Source: Hippopus hippopus
Lineage: Eukaryota > Mollusca > Bivalvia > Cardiida > Cardiidae
Assembly (NCBI GenBank): GCA_946811185.2
Contig: OX328112.1
Coordinates: 36,361,748 to 36,425,747, forward strand
Direction: 5' to 3'
Length of the DNA stretch: 64,000 bases
Every line of letters begins with the position of its first letter. Position 1 is the first letter of the stretch. Below are positions 36,961 through 48,100 of this stretch, piece after piece. The translations under genes were made by a program, and so were the position numbers. Below the pieces are notes generated by a model. That model was not told where the DNA came from and did no database searches. It was given only the letters and a program-made list of their open reading frames with translations.

Positions 36961-38711
36961 GGATCCCCATGAAACTTGGCCACGAGTTGCGTCCCGTCCC
37001 CCGCTGGCCCATGGCCGAGTTTGTCTCCAAGACCCCAAGGTCAAGGTCACGGCCGCCCTGCGAAAGTCAAAACTTCTGGACGCTCTGGAGGCCGCATTTT
37101 AAGTCGGATCCCCATGAAACTTGGCCACGAGTTGCGTCCCGTCCCCCGCTGGCCCGTGGCCGAGTTTTGGCTCCGTGACCCCAAGGTCAAGGTCACGGCG
37201 GCCCTGCAAAGGTCAAAACTTCTGGACGCTCTGGAGGCCGCATTTTAAGTCGGATCCCCATGAAACTTGGCCACGAGTTGCGTCCCGTCCCACGCTGGCC
37301 CGTGGCCGAGTTTGGGCTCCGTGACCCCAAGGTCAAGGTCACGGCGGCCCTGCAAAGGTCAAAAATTCTGGACGCTCTGGAGGCCGCATTTTAAGTCGGA
37401 TCCCCATGAAACTTGGCCACGAGTTGCGTCCCTTTCCCCGCTGGCCCGTGGCCAAGTTTGGGCTCCGTGACCTCAAGGTCAAGGTCACGGCGGCCCTGCA
37501 AAGGTCAAAACTTCTGGACGCTCTGGAGGCCGCATTTTAAGTCGGATCCTCATGAAACTTGGCCACGAGTTGCGTACCGTCCCCCGCTGGCCCGTGGCCG
37601 AGTTAAGGCTCCGTGACCCCAAGGTCAAGGTCACGGCGGCCCTGGAAATGTCAAAACTTCAGGACGCTCTGGAGGCCGCATTTTAAGTCGGATCCCCATG
37701 AAACTTGGCCACGAGTTGCGTCCCGTCCCCCGCTGGCCCGTGGCCGAGTTTGGGCTCCGTGTCCCAAAGGTCAAGGTCACGGCGGCCCTGCAAATGTCAA
37801 AAATTCTAGACGCTCTGAAGGCCGCATTTTAAGTCGGATCCCCATGAAACTTGGCCACGAGTTGCGTACCGTCCCCCGCTGGCCCGTGGCCGAGTTTGGG
37901 CTCCGTGACCCCAAGGTCAAGGTCACGGCGGCCCTGCAAATGTCAAAAATTCTAGACGCTCTGAAGGCCGCATTTTAAGTCGGATCCCCATGAAACTTGG
38001 CCACGAGTTGCGTCCCGTCCCCCGCTGGCCCGTGGCCGAGTTTTGGCTCCGTGACCCCAAGGTCAAGGTCACGGCGGCCCTGCAAATGTCAAAACTTCTG
38101 GACGCTCTGGAGGCCGCATTTTAATTCGGATCCCCATGAAACTTGGCCACGAGTTGCGTCCCGTCCCCCGCTGGCCTGTGGCCAAGTTTGGGCTCCGTGA
38201 CCCCAAGGTCAAGGTCACGGCGGCCCTGCGAAAGTCAAAACTTCTGGACGCTCTGGAGGCCGCATTTTAAGTCGGATCCCCATGAAACTTAGCCACGAGT
38301 TGCGTCCCGTCCCCCGCTGGCCCGTGGCCAAGTTCGGGCTCCGTGACCCCAAGGTCAAGGTCACGGCGGCCCTGCGAAGGTCAAAATTTCTGGACGCTCT
38401 GGAGGCCGCATTTTAAGTCGGATCCCCATGAAACTTGGCCAGGAGTTGCGTCCTGTCCCCCGCTGGCCCGTGGCCGAGTTTGGGCTCCGTGACCCCAAGG
38501 TCAAGGTCACGGCGGCCCTGCAAACGTCAAAACTTCTGGAAGCACTGGAGGCCGCATTTTAAGTCGGATCCCCATGAAACTTGGCCACGAGTTGCGTCCT
38601 GTCCCCCGCTGGCCCGTGGCCGAGTTTGGGCTCCGTGACCCCAAGGTCAAGGTCACGGCGGCCCTTCGAATGTCAAAACTTCTGGACGCTCTGGAGGCCG
38701 CATTTTAAGTC

Positions 38712-39149
38712 GGATCCCCATGAAACTTGGCCACGAGTTGCGTCCCGTCCCCTGCTGGCCCGTGGCCGAGTTTGGGCTCCGTGACCCCAAGGTCAAGGTC
38801 ACGGCGGCCCTGCGAAGGTCAAAAATTCTGGACGCTCTGGAGGCCGCATTTTATGTCGTATCCCCATGAAACTTGGCCACGAGGTGCGGCCCGTCCCCCG
38901 CTGGCCCGTGCTTGAGTTTGGGCTCCGTGACCCCAAGGTCAAGGTCACGGCGGCCCTGCAAATGTCAAAACTTCTGGACGCTCTGGAGGCCGCATTTTGT
39001 GTCGGATCCCCATGAAACTTGGCCACGAGTTGCGTCCCGTCCCCCGCTGGCCCGTGGCCGAGTTTGGGCTCCGTGACCCCAAGGTCAAGGTCACGGCGGC
39101 CCTGCAAATGTCAAAACTTCTGGACGCTCTGGAGGCCGCATTTTAAGTC
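38712..39149 (+). repeat. Family C trimer that lacks one BamHI site, copy 2
   Basis: Second copy of the trio at 31413, with GTATCC at 38858-38863. It is preceded by different monomers than copy 1 and followed by the GAGTTTGTCTCC monomer (39150) instead of the ordinary CTCCAAGACC monomer (31851), so the shared block is close to 438 bp. Confidence 0.88.
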
Positions 39150-40170
39150 GGATCCCCATGAAACTTGGCCACGAGTTGCGTCCCGTCCCCCGCTGGCCCA
39201 TGGCCGAGTTTGTCTCCAAGACCCCAAGGTCAAGGTCACGGCCGCCCTGCGAAAGTCAAAACTTCTGGACGCTCTGGAGGCCGCATTTTAAGTCGGATCC
39301 CCATGAAACTTGGCCACGAGTTGCGTCCCGTCCCCCGCTGGCCCGTGGCCAAGTTTGGGCTCCGTGACCCCAAGGTCAAGGTCACGGCGGCCCTGCAAAG
39401 GTCAAAACTTCTGGACGCTCTGGAGGCCGCATTTTAAGTCGGATCCCCATGAAACTTGGCCACGAGTTGCTTCCCGTCCCCCGCTGGCCCGTGGCCGAGT
39501 ATTGGCTCCGTGACCCCAAGGTCAAGGTCACAGCGGCCATGCAAAGGTCAAAACTTCTGGACGCTCTGGAGGCCGCATTTTAAGTCGGATCCCCATGAAA
39601 CTTGGCCACGAGTTGCGTCCCGTCCCACGCTGGCTCGTGGCCAAGTTTGGGCTCCGTGACCCCAAGGTCAAGGTCACGGCGGCCCTGCGAAAGTCAAAAC
39701 TTCTGGACGCTCTGGAGGCCGCATTTTAAGTCGGATCCCCATGAAACTTGGCCACGAGTTGCGTCCCGTCCCCCGCTGACCCGTGGCCGAGTTTGGGCTC
39801 CGTGACCCCAAGGTCAAGGTCACGGCGGCCCTGCGAAGGTCAAAACTTCTGGACGCTCTGGAGGCCGCATTTTAAGTCGGATCCCCATGAAACTTGGCCA
39901 CGAGTTCCGTCCCGTCCCCCGCTGGCCCGTGGCCGAGTTTGGGCTCCGTGACCCCAAGGTCAAGGTCACGGCGGCCCTGCGAAGGTCAAAACTTCTGGAA
40001 GCACTGGAGGCCGCATTTTAAGTCGGATCCCCATGAAACTTGGCCACGAGTTGCGTCCCGTCCCCCGCTGGCCCGTGGCCGAGTTTTGGCTCCGTGACCC
40101 CAAGGTCAAGGTCACGGCGGCCCTGCAAAGGTCAAAACTTCTGGACGCTTTGGAGGCCGCATTTTAAGTC

Positions 40171-42360
40171 GGATCCCCATGAAACTTGGCCACGAGTTGC
40201 GTCCCGTCCCCCGCTGGCGCGTGGCCGAGTTTGGGCTCCGTGACCCCAAGGTCAAGGTCACGGCGGCCCTGCGAATGTCAAAACTTCTGGAAGCACTGGA
40301 GGCCGCATTTTAAGTCGGATCCCCATGAAACTTGGCCACGAGTTGCGTCCCGTCCCCCGCTGGCCCATGGCCGAGTTTGGGCTTCAAGACCCCAAGGTCA
40401 CGGTCACGGCGGCCCTGCGAAAGTCAAAATTTCTGGACGCTCTGGAGGCCGCATTTTAAGTCGGATCCCCATGAAACTTGGCCACGAGTTGCGTCCCGTC
40501 CCCCGCTGGCCCGTGGCCAAGTTTGGGCTCCGTGACCCCAAGGTCAAGGTCACGGCGGCCCTGCGAAGGTCAAAACTTCTGGACGCTCTGGAGGCCGCAT
40601 TTTAAGTCGGATCCCCATGAAACTTGGCCACGAGTTGCGTCCCGTCCTTCGCTGGCCCGTGGCCGAGTTTGGGCTCCGTGACCCCAAGGTCAAGGTCACG
40701 GCGGCCCTGCAAATGTCAAAACTTCTGGACGCTCTGGAGGCCGCATTTTAAGTCGGATCCCCAAGAAACTTCGCCAGAAGTTGCGTCCCGTCCCCCGCTG
40801 GCCCGTGGCCGAGTTTGGGCTCCGTGACCCCAAGGTCAAGGTCACGGCGGCCCTGCAAAAGTCAAAACTTCTGGACGCTCTGGAGGCCGCATTTTAAGTC
40901 GGATCCCCATGAAACTTGGCCACGAGTTGCGTCCCGTCCTCCGCTGGCCCGTCGCCATCTTTGGGCTCCGTGACCCCAAGGTCAAGGTCACGGCGGCCCT
41001 GCAAAGGTCAAAACTTCTGGACGCTCTGGAGGCCGCATTTTAAGTCGGATCCCCATGAAACTTGGCCACGAGTTGCGTCCCGTCCCCCGCTGGCCCGTGG
41101 CCGAGTTTGGGCTCCGTGACCCCAAGGTCAAGGTCACGGCGGCCCTGGAAAAGTCAAAACTTCTGGACGCTCTGGAGGCCGCATTTTAAGTCGGATCCCC
41201 ATGAAACTTGGCCACGAGTTGCGTCCCGTCCCCCGCTGGCCCGTGGCCGAGTTTGGGCTCCATGACCCCAAGGTCAAATTCACGGCGGCCCTGCAAATGT
41301 CAAAAATTCTAGACGCTCTGAAGGCCGCATTTTAAGTCGGATCCCCATGAAACTTGGCCACGAGTTGCGTACCGTCCCCCGCTGGCTCGTGGCCGAGTTT
41401 GGGCTCCGTGACCTCAAGGTCAAGGTCACGGCGGCCCTGCGAATGTCAAAATTTCTGGACGCTCTGGAGGCCGCATTTTAAGTCGGATCCCCATGAAACT
41501 TGGCCACGAGTTGCGTCCTGTCCCACGCTGGCCCGTGGCCAAGTTTGGGCTCCGTGACCCCAAGGTCAAGGTCACGGCGGCCCTGCGAAAGTCAAAATTT
41601 CTGGACGCTCTGGAGGCCGCATTTTAAGTCGGATCCCCATGAAACTTAGCCACGAGTTGCGTCCCGTCCCCCGCTGGCCCGTGGCCAAGTTCGGGCTCCG
41701 TGACCCCAAGGTCAAGGTCACGGCGGCCCTGCGAAGGTCAAAACTTCTAGACGCTCTGGAGGCCGCATTTTAAGTCGGATCCCCATGAAACTTGGCCACG
41801 AGTTGCGTCCCGTCCCCCGCTGACCCGTGGCCGAGTTTGGGCTCCGTGACCCCAAGGTCAAGGTCACGGCGGCCCTGCAAAAGTCAAAACTTCTGGAAGC
41901 ACTGGAGGCCGCATTTTAAGTCGGATCCCCATGAAACTTGGCCACGAGTTGCGTCCTGTCCCCCGCTGGCCCGTGGCCGAGTTTGGGCTCCGTGACCCCA
42001 AGGTCAAGGTCACGGCGGCCCTGCAAAAGTCAAAATTTCTGGACGTTCTGGAGGCCGCATTTTAAGTCGGATCCCCATGAAACTTGGCCACGAGTTGCGT
42101 CCCGTCCCCCGCTGGCCCGTGGCCGAGTTTTGGCTCCGTGACCCCAAGGTCAAGGTCACGGCGGCCCTGCAAAAGTCAAAACTTCTGGACGCTTTGGAGG
42201 CCGCATTTTAAGTCGGATCCCCATGAAACTTGGCCACGAGTTGCGTCCCGTCCCCCGCTGGCCCGTGGCCGAGTTTGGGCTCCGTGACCCCAAGGTCAAG
42301 GTCACGGCGGCCCTGCAAAGGTCAAAACTTCTGGATGCTCTGGAGGCCGCATTTTAAGTC
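40171..42360 (+). repeat. Family C 15-monomer block, copy 2
   Basis: Copy 2 of the block at 34771. It differs for example at TTGCGTCCC (copy 1 TTCCGTCCC), CTGGCGCGTGG (CTGGCCCGTGG), 40276 T (34876 G), 40860 A (35460 T), and CCCCATG (CCCGATG near 36091). After 42361 the two copies diverge: CCATGGCTGAG here versus GAGTTTGTCTCC after copy 1. Confidence 0.9.
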
Positions 42361-45136
42361 GGATCCCCATGAAACTTGGCCACGAGTTGCGTCCCGTCCC
42401 CCGCTGGCCCATGGCTGAGTTTGGGCTCCAAGACCCCAAGGTCAAGGTCACGGCGGCCCTGCGAAAGTCAAAACTTCTGGACGCTCTGGAGGCCGCATTT
42501 TAAGTCGGATCCCCATGAAACTTGGCCACGAGTTACGTCCCGTCCCCCGCTGGCCCGTGGCCAAGTTTGGGCTCCGTGACCCCAAGGTCAAGGTCACGGC
42601 GGCCCTGCGAAGGTCAAAACTTCTGGACGCTCTGGAGGCCGCATTTTAAGTCGGATCCCCATGAACCTTGGCCACGAGTTGCGTCCCGTCCCCCGCTGGC
42701 CCGTGGCCGAGTTTGGGCTAAGTGACCCCAAGGTCAAGGTCACGGCGGCCCTGGAAAGGTCAAAACTTCTGGACGCTCTGGAGGCCGCATTTTAAGTCGG
42801 ATCCCCATGAAACTTGGCCACGAGTTGCGTCCCGTCCCCCGCTGGCCCATGACCGAGTTTGGGCTCCAAGACCCCAAGGTCAAGGTCACGGCGGCCCTGC
42901 GAAAGTCAAAACTTCTGGACGCTCTGGAGGCCGCATTTTAAGTCGGATCCCCATGAAACTTGGCCACGAGTTGCGTCCCGTCCCCCGCTGGCCCGTGGCC
43001 GAGTTTGGGCTCCGTGACCCCAAGGTCAAGGTCACGGCCCCCCTGCGAAGGTCAAAACTTCTGGACGCTCTGGAGGCCGCATTTTAAGTCGGATCCCCAT
43101 GAAACTTGGCCACGAGTTGCGTCCCGTCCCACGCTGGCCCGTGGCCAAGTTTGGGCTCCGTGACCCCAAGGTCAAGGTCACGGCGGCCCTGCGAAAGTCA
43201 AAACTTCTGGACGCTCTGGAGGCCGCATTTTAAGTCGGATCCCCATGAAACTTAGCCACGAGTTGCGTCCCGTCCCCCGCTGGCCCGTGGCCAAGTTCGG
43301 GCTCCATGACCCCAAGGTCAAGGTCACGGCGGCCCTGCGAAAGTCAAAACTTCTGGACGCTCTGGAGGCCGCATTTTAAGTCGGATCCCCATGAAACTTG
43401 GCCACGAGTTGCGTCCCGTCCCCCCGCTGGCCCGTGGCCGAGTTTGGGCTCCGTGACCCCAAGGTCAAGGTCACGGCCCCCCTGCGAAGGTCAAAACTTC
43501 TGGACGCTCTGGAGGCCGCATTTTAAGTCGGATCCCCATGAAACTTGGCCACGAGTTCCGTCGCGTCCCCCGCTGGCCCGTGGCCGAGTTTGGGCTCCGT
43601 GACCCCAAGGTCAAGGTCACGGCGGCCCTGCAAAAGTCAAAACTTCTGGAAGCACTGGAGGCCGCATTTTAAGTCGGATCCCCATGAAACTTGGCCACGA
43701 GTTGCGTCCTGTCCCCCGCTGGCCCGTGGTCGAGTTTGGGCTCCGTGACCCCAAGGTCAAGGTCACGGCGGCCCTGCAAAAGTCAAAATTTCTGGACGCT
43801 CTGGAGGCCGCATTTTAAGTCTGATCCCGATGAAACTTGGCCACGAGTTGCGTCCCGTCCCCCGCTGGCCCATGGCCGAGTTTGGGCTCCAAGACCCCAA
43901 GGTCAAGGTCACGGCGGCCCTGCGAATGTCAAAACTTCTGGACGCTCTGGAGGCCGCATTTTAAGTCGGATCCCCATGAAACTTGGCCACGAGTTGCGTC
44001 CCGTCCCCCGCTAGCCCGTGGCCAAGTTTGGGCTCCGTGACCCCAAGGTCAAGGTCACGGCGGCCCTGCGAAGGTCAAAATTTCTGGACGCTCTGGAGGC
44101 CGCATTTTAAGTCGGATCCCCATGAAACTTGGCCACGAGTTGCGTCCCGTCCCCCGCTGGCCCGTGGCCGAGTTTGGGCTCGGTGACCCCAAGGTCAAGG
44201 TCACGGCGGCCCTGCAAATGTCAAAACTTCTGGACGCTCTGGAGGCCGCATTTTAAGTCGGATCCCCAAGAAACTTCGCCAGAAGTTGCGTCCCGTCCCC
44301 CGCTGGAACGTGGGCGAGTTTGGGCTCCGTGACCCCAAGGTCAAGGTCACGGCGGCCCTGCAAATCTCAAAACTTCTGGACGCTCTGGAGGCCGCATTTT
44401 AAGTCGGATCCCCATGAAACTTGGCCACGAGTTGCGTCCCGTCCCACGCTGGCCTGTGGCCAAGTTTGGGCTCCGTGACCCCAAGGTCAAGGTCACGGCG
44501 GCCCTGCGAACGTCAAAACTTCTGGACGCTCTGGAGACCGCATTTTAAGTCGGATCCCCATGAAACTTGGCCACGAGTTGCGTCCAGTCCCCCGCTGGCC
44601 CGTGGCCGAGTTTGGGCTCCGTGACCCCCAAGGTCAAGGTCACGGCGGCCCTGCAAATGTCAAAATTTCTGGACGCTCTTGAGGCCGCATTTAAAGTCGG
44701 ATCCCCATGAAACTTGGCCACGAGTTGCGTCCCGTCCCCCGCTGGCCCGTGGCCGAGTTTGGGCTCCGTGACCCCAAGGTCAAGGTCACGGCGGCCCTGG
44801 AAATGTCAAAACTTCTGGACGCTCTGGAGGCCGCATTTTAAGTCGGATCCCCATGAAACTTGGCCACGAGTTGCGTCCCGTCCCCCGCTGGCCCGTGGCC
44901 GAGTTTGGGCTCCGTGACCCCAAGGTCAAGGTCACGGCGGCCCTGCAAATGTCAAAAATTCTAGACGCTCTGAAGGCCGCATTTTAAGTCGGATCCCCAT
45001 AAAACTTGGCCACGAGTTGCGTACCGTCCCCCGCTGGCCCGTGGCCGAGTTTGGGCTCCGTGACCCCAAGGTCAAGGTCACGGCGGCCCTGCGAAGTTCA
45101 AAATTTCTGGACGCTCTGGAGGCCGCATTTTAAGTC
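42361..45136 (+). repeat. Family D, left partial unit D0
   Basis: Landmarks shared with later units are CCATGGCTGAG (42361, later 50974 and 57396), CCATGACCGAG (near 42847), TTCCGTCGCG (43530), GTCTGATCCCGATG (BamHI lost, TGATCC at 43822-43827, shared with 47909-47914), and the GCTAGC cassette (43968). Two monomers here carry GGCCCCCCTGCG (near 43036 and 43476), shared with 47562. One-base insertions occur near 43420 and 44629. Confidence 0.8.
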
Positions 45137-48100
45137 GGATCCCCAAGAAACTTGGCCTCGAGTTGCGTCCCGTCCCCCGCTGGCCCGTGGCCGAGTTTTG
45201 GCTCCGTGACCCCAAGGTCAAGGTCACGGCGGCCCTGCAAAAGTCAAAACTTCTGGACGCTCTGGAGGCCGCATTTTAAGTCGGATCCCCATGAAACTTG
45301 GCCACGAGTTGCGTCCCGTCCCACGCTGGCCCGTGGCCAAGTTTGGGCTCCGTGACCCCAAGGTCAAGGTCACGGCGGCCCTGCGAAAGTCAAAACTTCT
45401 GGACGCTCTGGAGGCCGCATTTTAAGTCGGATCCCCATGAAACTTAGCCACGAGTTGCGTCGCGTCCCCCGCTGGCCCGTGGCCAAGTCCGGGCTCCGTG
45501 ACCCCAAGGTCAAGGTCACGGCGGCCCTGCGAAAGTCAAAATTTCTGGACGCTCTGGAGGCCGCATTTTAAGTCGGATCCCCATGAAACTTGGCCACGAG
45601 TTGCGTCCCGTCCCCCGCTGGCCCGTGGCCGAGTTTGGGCTCCGTGACCCCAAGGTCAAGGTCACGGCGGCCCTGCAAATGTCAAAATTTCTGGACGCTC
45701 TGGAGGCCGCATTTTAAGTCGGATCCCCATGAACCTTGGCCACGAGTTGCGTCCCGTCCCCCGCTGACCCATGGCCGAGTTTGGGTTCCGTGACCCCAAG
45801 GTCAAGGTCACGGCGGCCCTGCGAAAGTCAAAACTTCTGGACGCTCTGGAGGCCGCATTTTAAGTCGGATCCCCATGAAACGTGGCCACGAGTTGCGTCC
45901 CGTCCCCCACTGGCCCATGGCTGAGTTTGGGCTCCAAGACCCAAGGTCAAGGTCACGGCGGCCCTGCGAAAGTCAAAACTTCTGGACGCTCTGGAGGCCG
46001 CATTTTAAGTCGGATCCCCATAAAACTTGGCCACGAGTTACGTCCCGTTCTCCGCTGGCCCGTGGCCAAGTTTGGGCTCCGTGACCCCAAGGTCAAGGTC
46101 ACGGCGGCCCTGCGAAGGTCAAAACTTTTAGACGCTCTGGAGACCGCATTTTAAGTCGGATCCCCATGAAACTTGGCCACGAGTTGCGTCCCGTCCCCCG
46201 CTGGCCCGTGGCCGAGTTTGGGCTCCGTGACCCCAAGGTCAAGGTCACGGCGGCCCTGCAAATGTCAAAACTTCTGGACGCTCTGGAGGCCGCATTTTAA
46301 GTCGGATCCCCAAGAAACTTCGCCAGAAGTTGCGTCCCGTCCCCCGCTGGCCCGTGGCCGAGTTTGGGCTCCGTGACCCCAAGGTCAAGGTCACGGCAGC
46401 CCTGCAAATGTCAAAACTTCTGGACGCTCTGGAGGCCGCATTTTAAGTCGGATCCCCATGAAACTTGGCCACGAGTTGCGTCCCGTCCTCCGCTGGCCCG
46501 TCGCCATGTTTGGGCTCCGTGACCCCAAGGTCAAGGTCACGGCGGCCCTGCAAATGTCAAAACTTCTGGACGCTCTGGAGGCCGCATTTTAAGTCGGATC
46601 CCCATGAAACTTGGCCACGAGTTGCGTCCCGTCCCCCGCTGGCCCGTGGCCGAGTTTGGGCTCCGTGACCCCAAGGTCAAGGTCACGGCGGCCCTGCAAA
46701 TGTCAAAAATTCTGGACGCTCTGGAGGCCGCATTTTAAGTCGGATCCCCATGAAACTTGGCCACGAGTTGCGTCCCGTCCCCCACTGGCCCGTGGCCGAG
46801 TTTGGGCTCCGTGACCTCAAGGTCAAGGTCACGGCGGCCCTGCAAAAGTCAAAATTTCTGGACGCTCTGGAGGCCGCATTTTAAGTCGGATCCCCATGAA
46901 ACTTAGCCACGAGTTCCGTCCCGTCCCCCGCTGGCCCGTGGCCGAGTTTGGGCTCCGTGACCCCAAGTCAAGGTCACGGCGGCCCTGGAAAAGTCAAAAC
47001 TTCTGGACGCTCTAAAGGCCGCATTTTAAGTCGGATCCCCATGAAACTTGGCCACGAGTTGCGTACCGTCCCCCGCTGGCCCGTGGCCGAGTTTTGGCTC
47101 CGTGACCCCAAGGTCAAGGTCACGGCGGCCCTGCAAATCTCAAAACTTCTGGACGCTCTGGAGGCCGCATTTTAAGTCGGATCCCCATGAAACTTGGCCA
47201 CGAGTTGCGTCCCGTCCCACGCTGGCCCGTGGCCAAGTTTGGGCTCCGTGACCCCAAGGTCAAGGTCACGGCGGCCCTGCGAAAGTCAAAACTTCTGGAC
47301 GCTCTGGAGGCCGCATTTTAAGTCGGATCCCCATGAAACTTAGCCACGAGTTGCGTCCCGTCCCCCGCTGGCCCGTGGCCAAGTTCGGGCTCCATGACCC
47401 CAAGGTCAAGGTCACGGCGGCCCTGCGAAAGTCAAAACTTCTGGACGCTCTGGAGGCCGCATTTTAAGTCGGATCCCCATGAAACTTGGCCACGAGTTGC
47501 GTCCCGTCCCCCGCTGGCCCGTGGCCGAGTTTGGGCTCCGTGACCCCAAGGTCAAGGTCACGGCCCCCCTGCGAAGGTCAAAACTTCTGGACGCTCTGGA
47601 GGCCGCATTTTAAGTCGGATCCCCATGAAACTTGGCCACGAGTTCCGTCGCGTCCCCCGCTGGCCCGTGGCCGAGTTTGGGCTCCGTGACCCCAAGGTCA
47701 AGGTCACGGCGGCCCTGCAAAAGTCAAAACTTCTGGAAGCACTGGAGGCCGCATTTTAAGTCGGATCCCCATGAAACTTGGCCACGAGTTGCGTCCTGTC
47801 CCCCGCTGGCCCGTGGTCGAGTTTGGGCTCCGTGACCCCAAGGTCAAGGTCACGGCGGCCCTGCAAAAGTCAAAATTTCTGGACGCTCTGGAGGCCGCAT
47901 TTTAAGTCTGATCCCGATGAAACTTGGCCACGAGTTGCGTCCCGTCCCCCGCTGGCCCATGGCCGAGTTTGGGCTCCAAGACCCCAAGGTCAAGGTCACG
48001 GCGGCCCTGCGAATGTCAAAACTTCTGGACGCTCTGGAGGCCGCATTTTAAGTCGGATCCCCATGAAACTTGGCCACGAGTTGCGTCCCGTCCCCCGCTA

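Larger units (their letters stand above)
29078..42360 (+). repeat. Mosaic family C
   Basis: No single unit length fits. Blocks recur at offsets of 4525 bp (about 31 monomers), 5400 bp (37 monomers minus two one-base deletions) and 7299 bp (50 monomers minus one base), plus monomers shared at 2189 bp. Markers lie at 29515, 32143, 35355 and 40755. The pattern is that of repeated unequal exchange among related long units. Nothing other than monomers is present. Confidence 0.8.
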
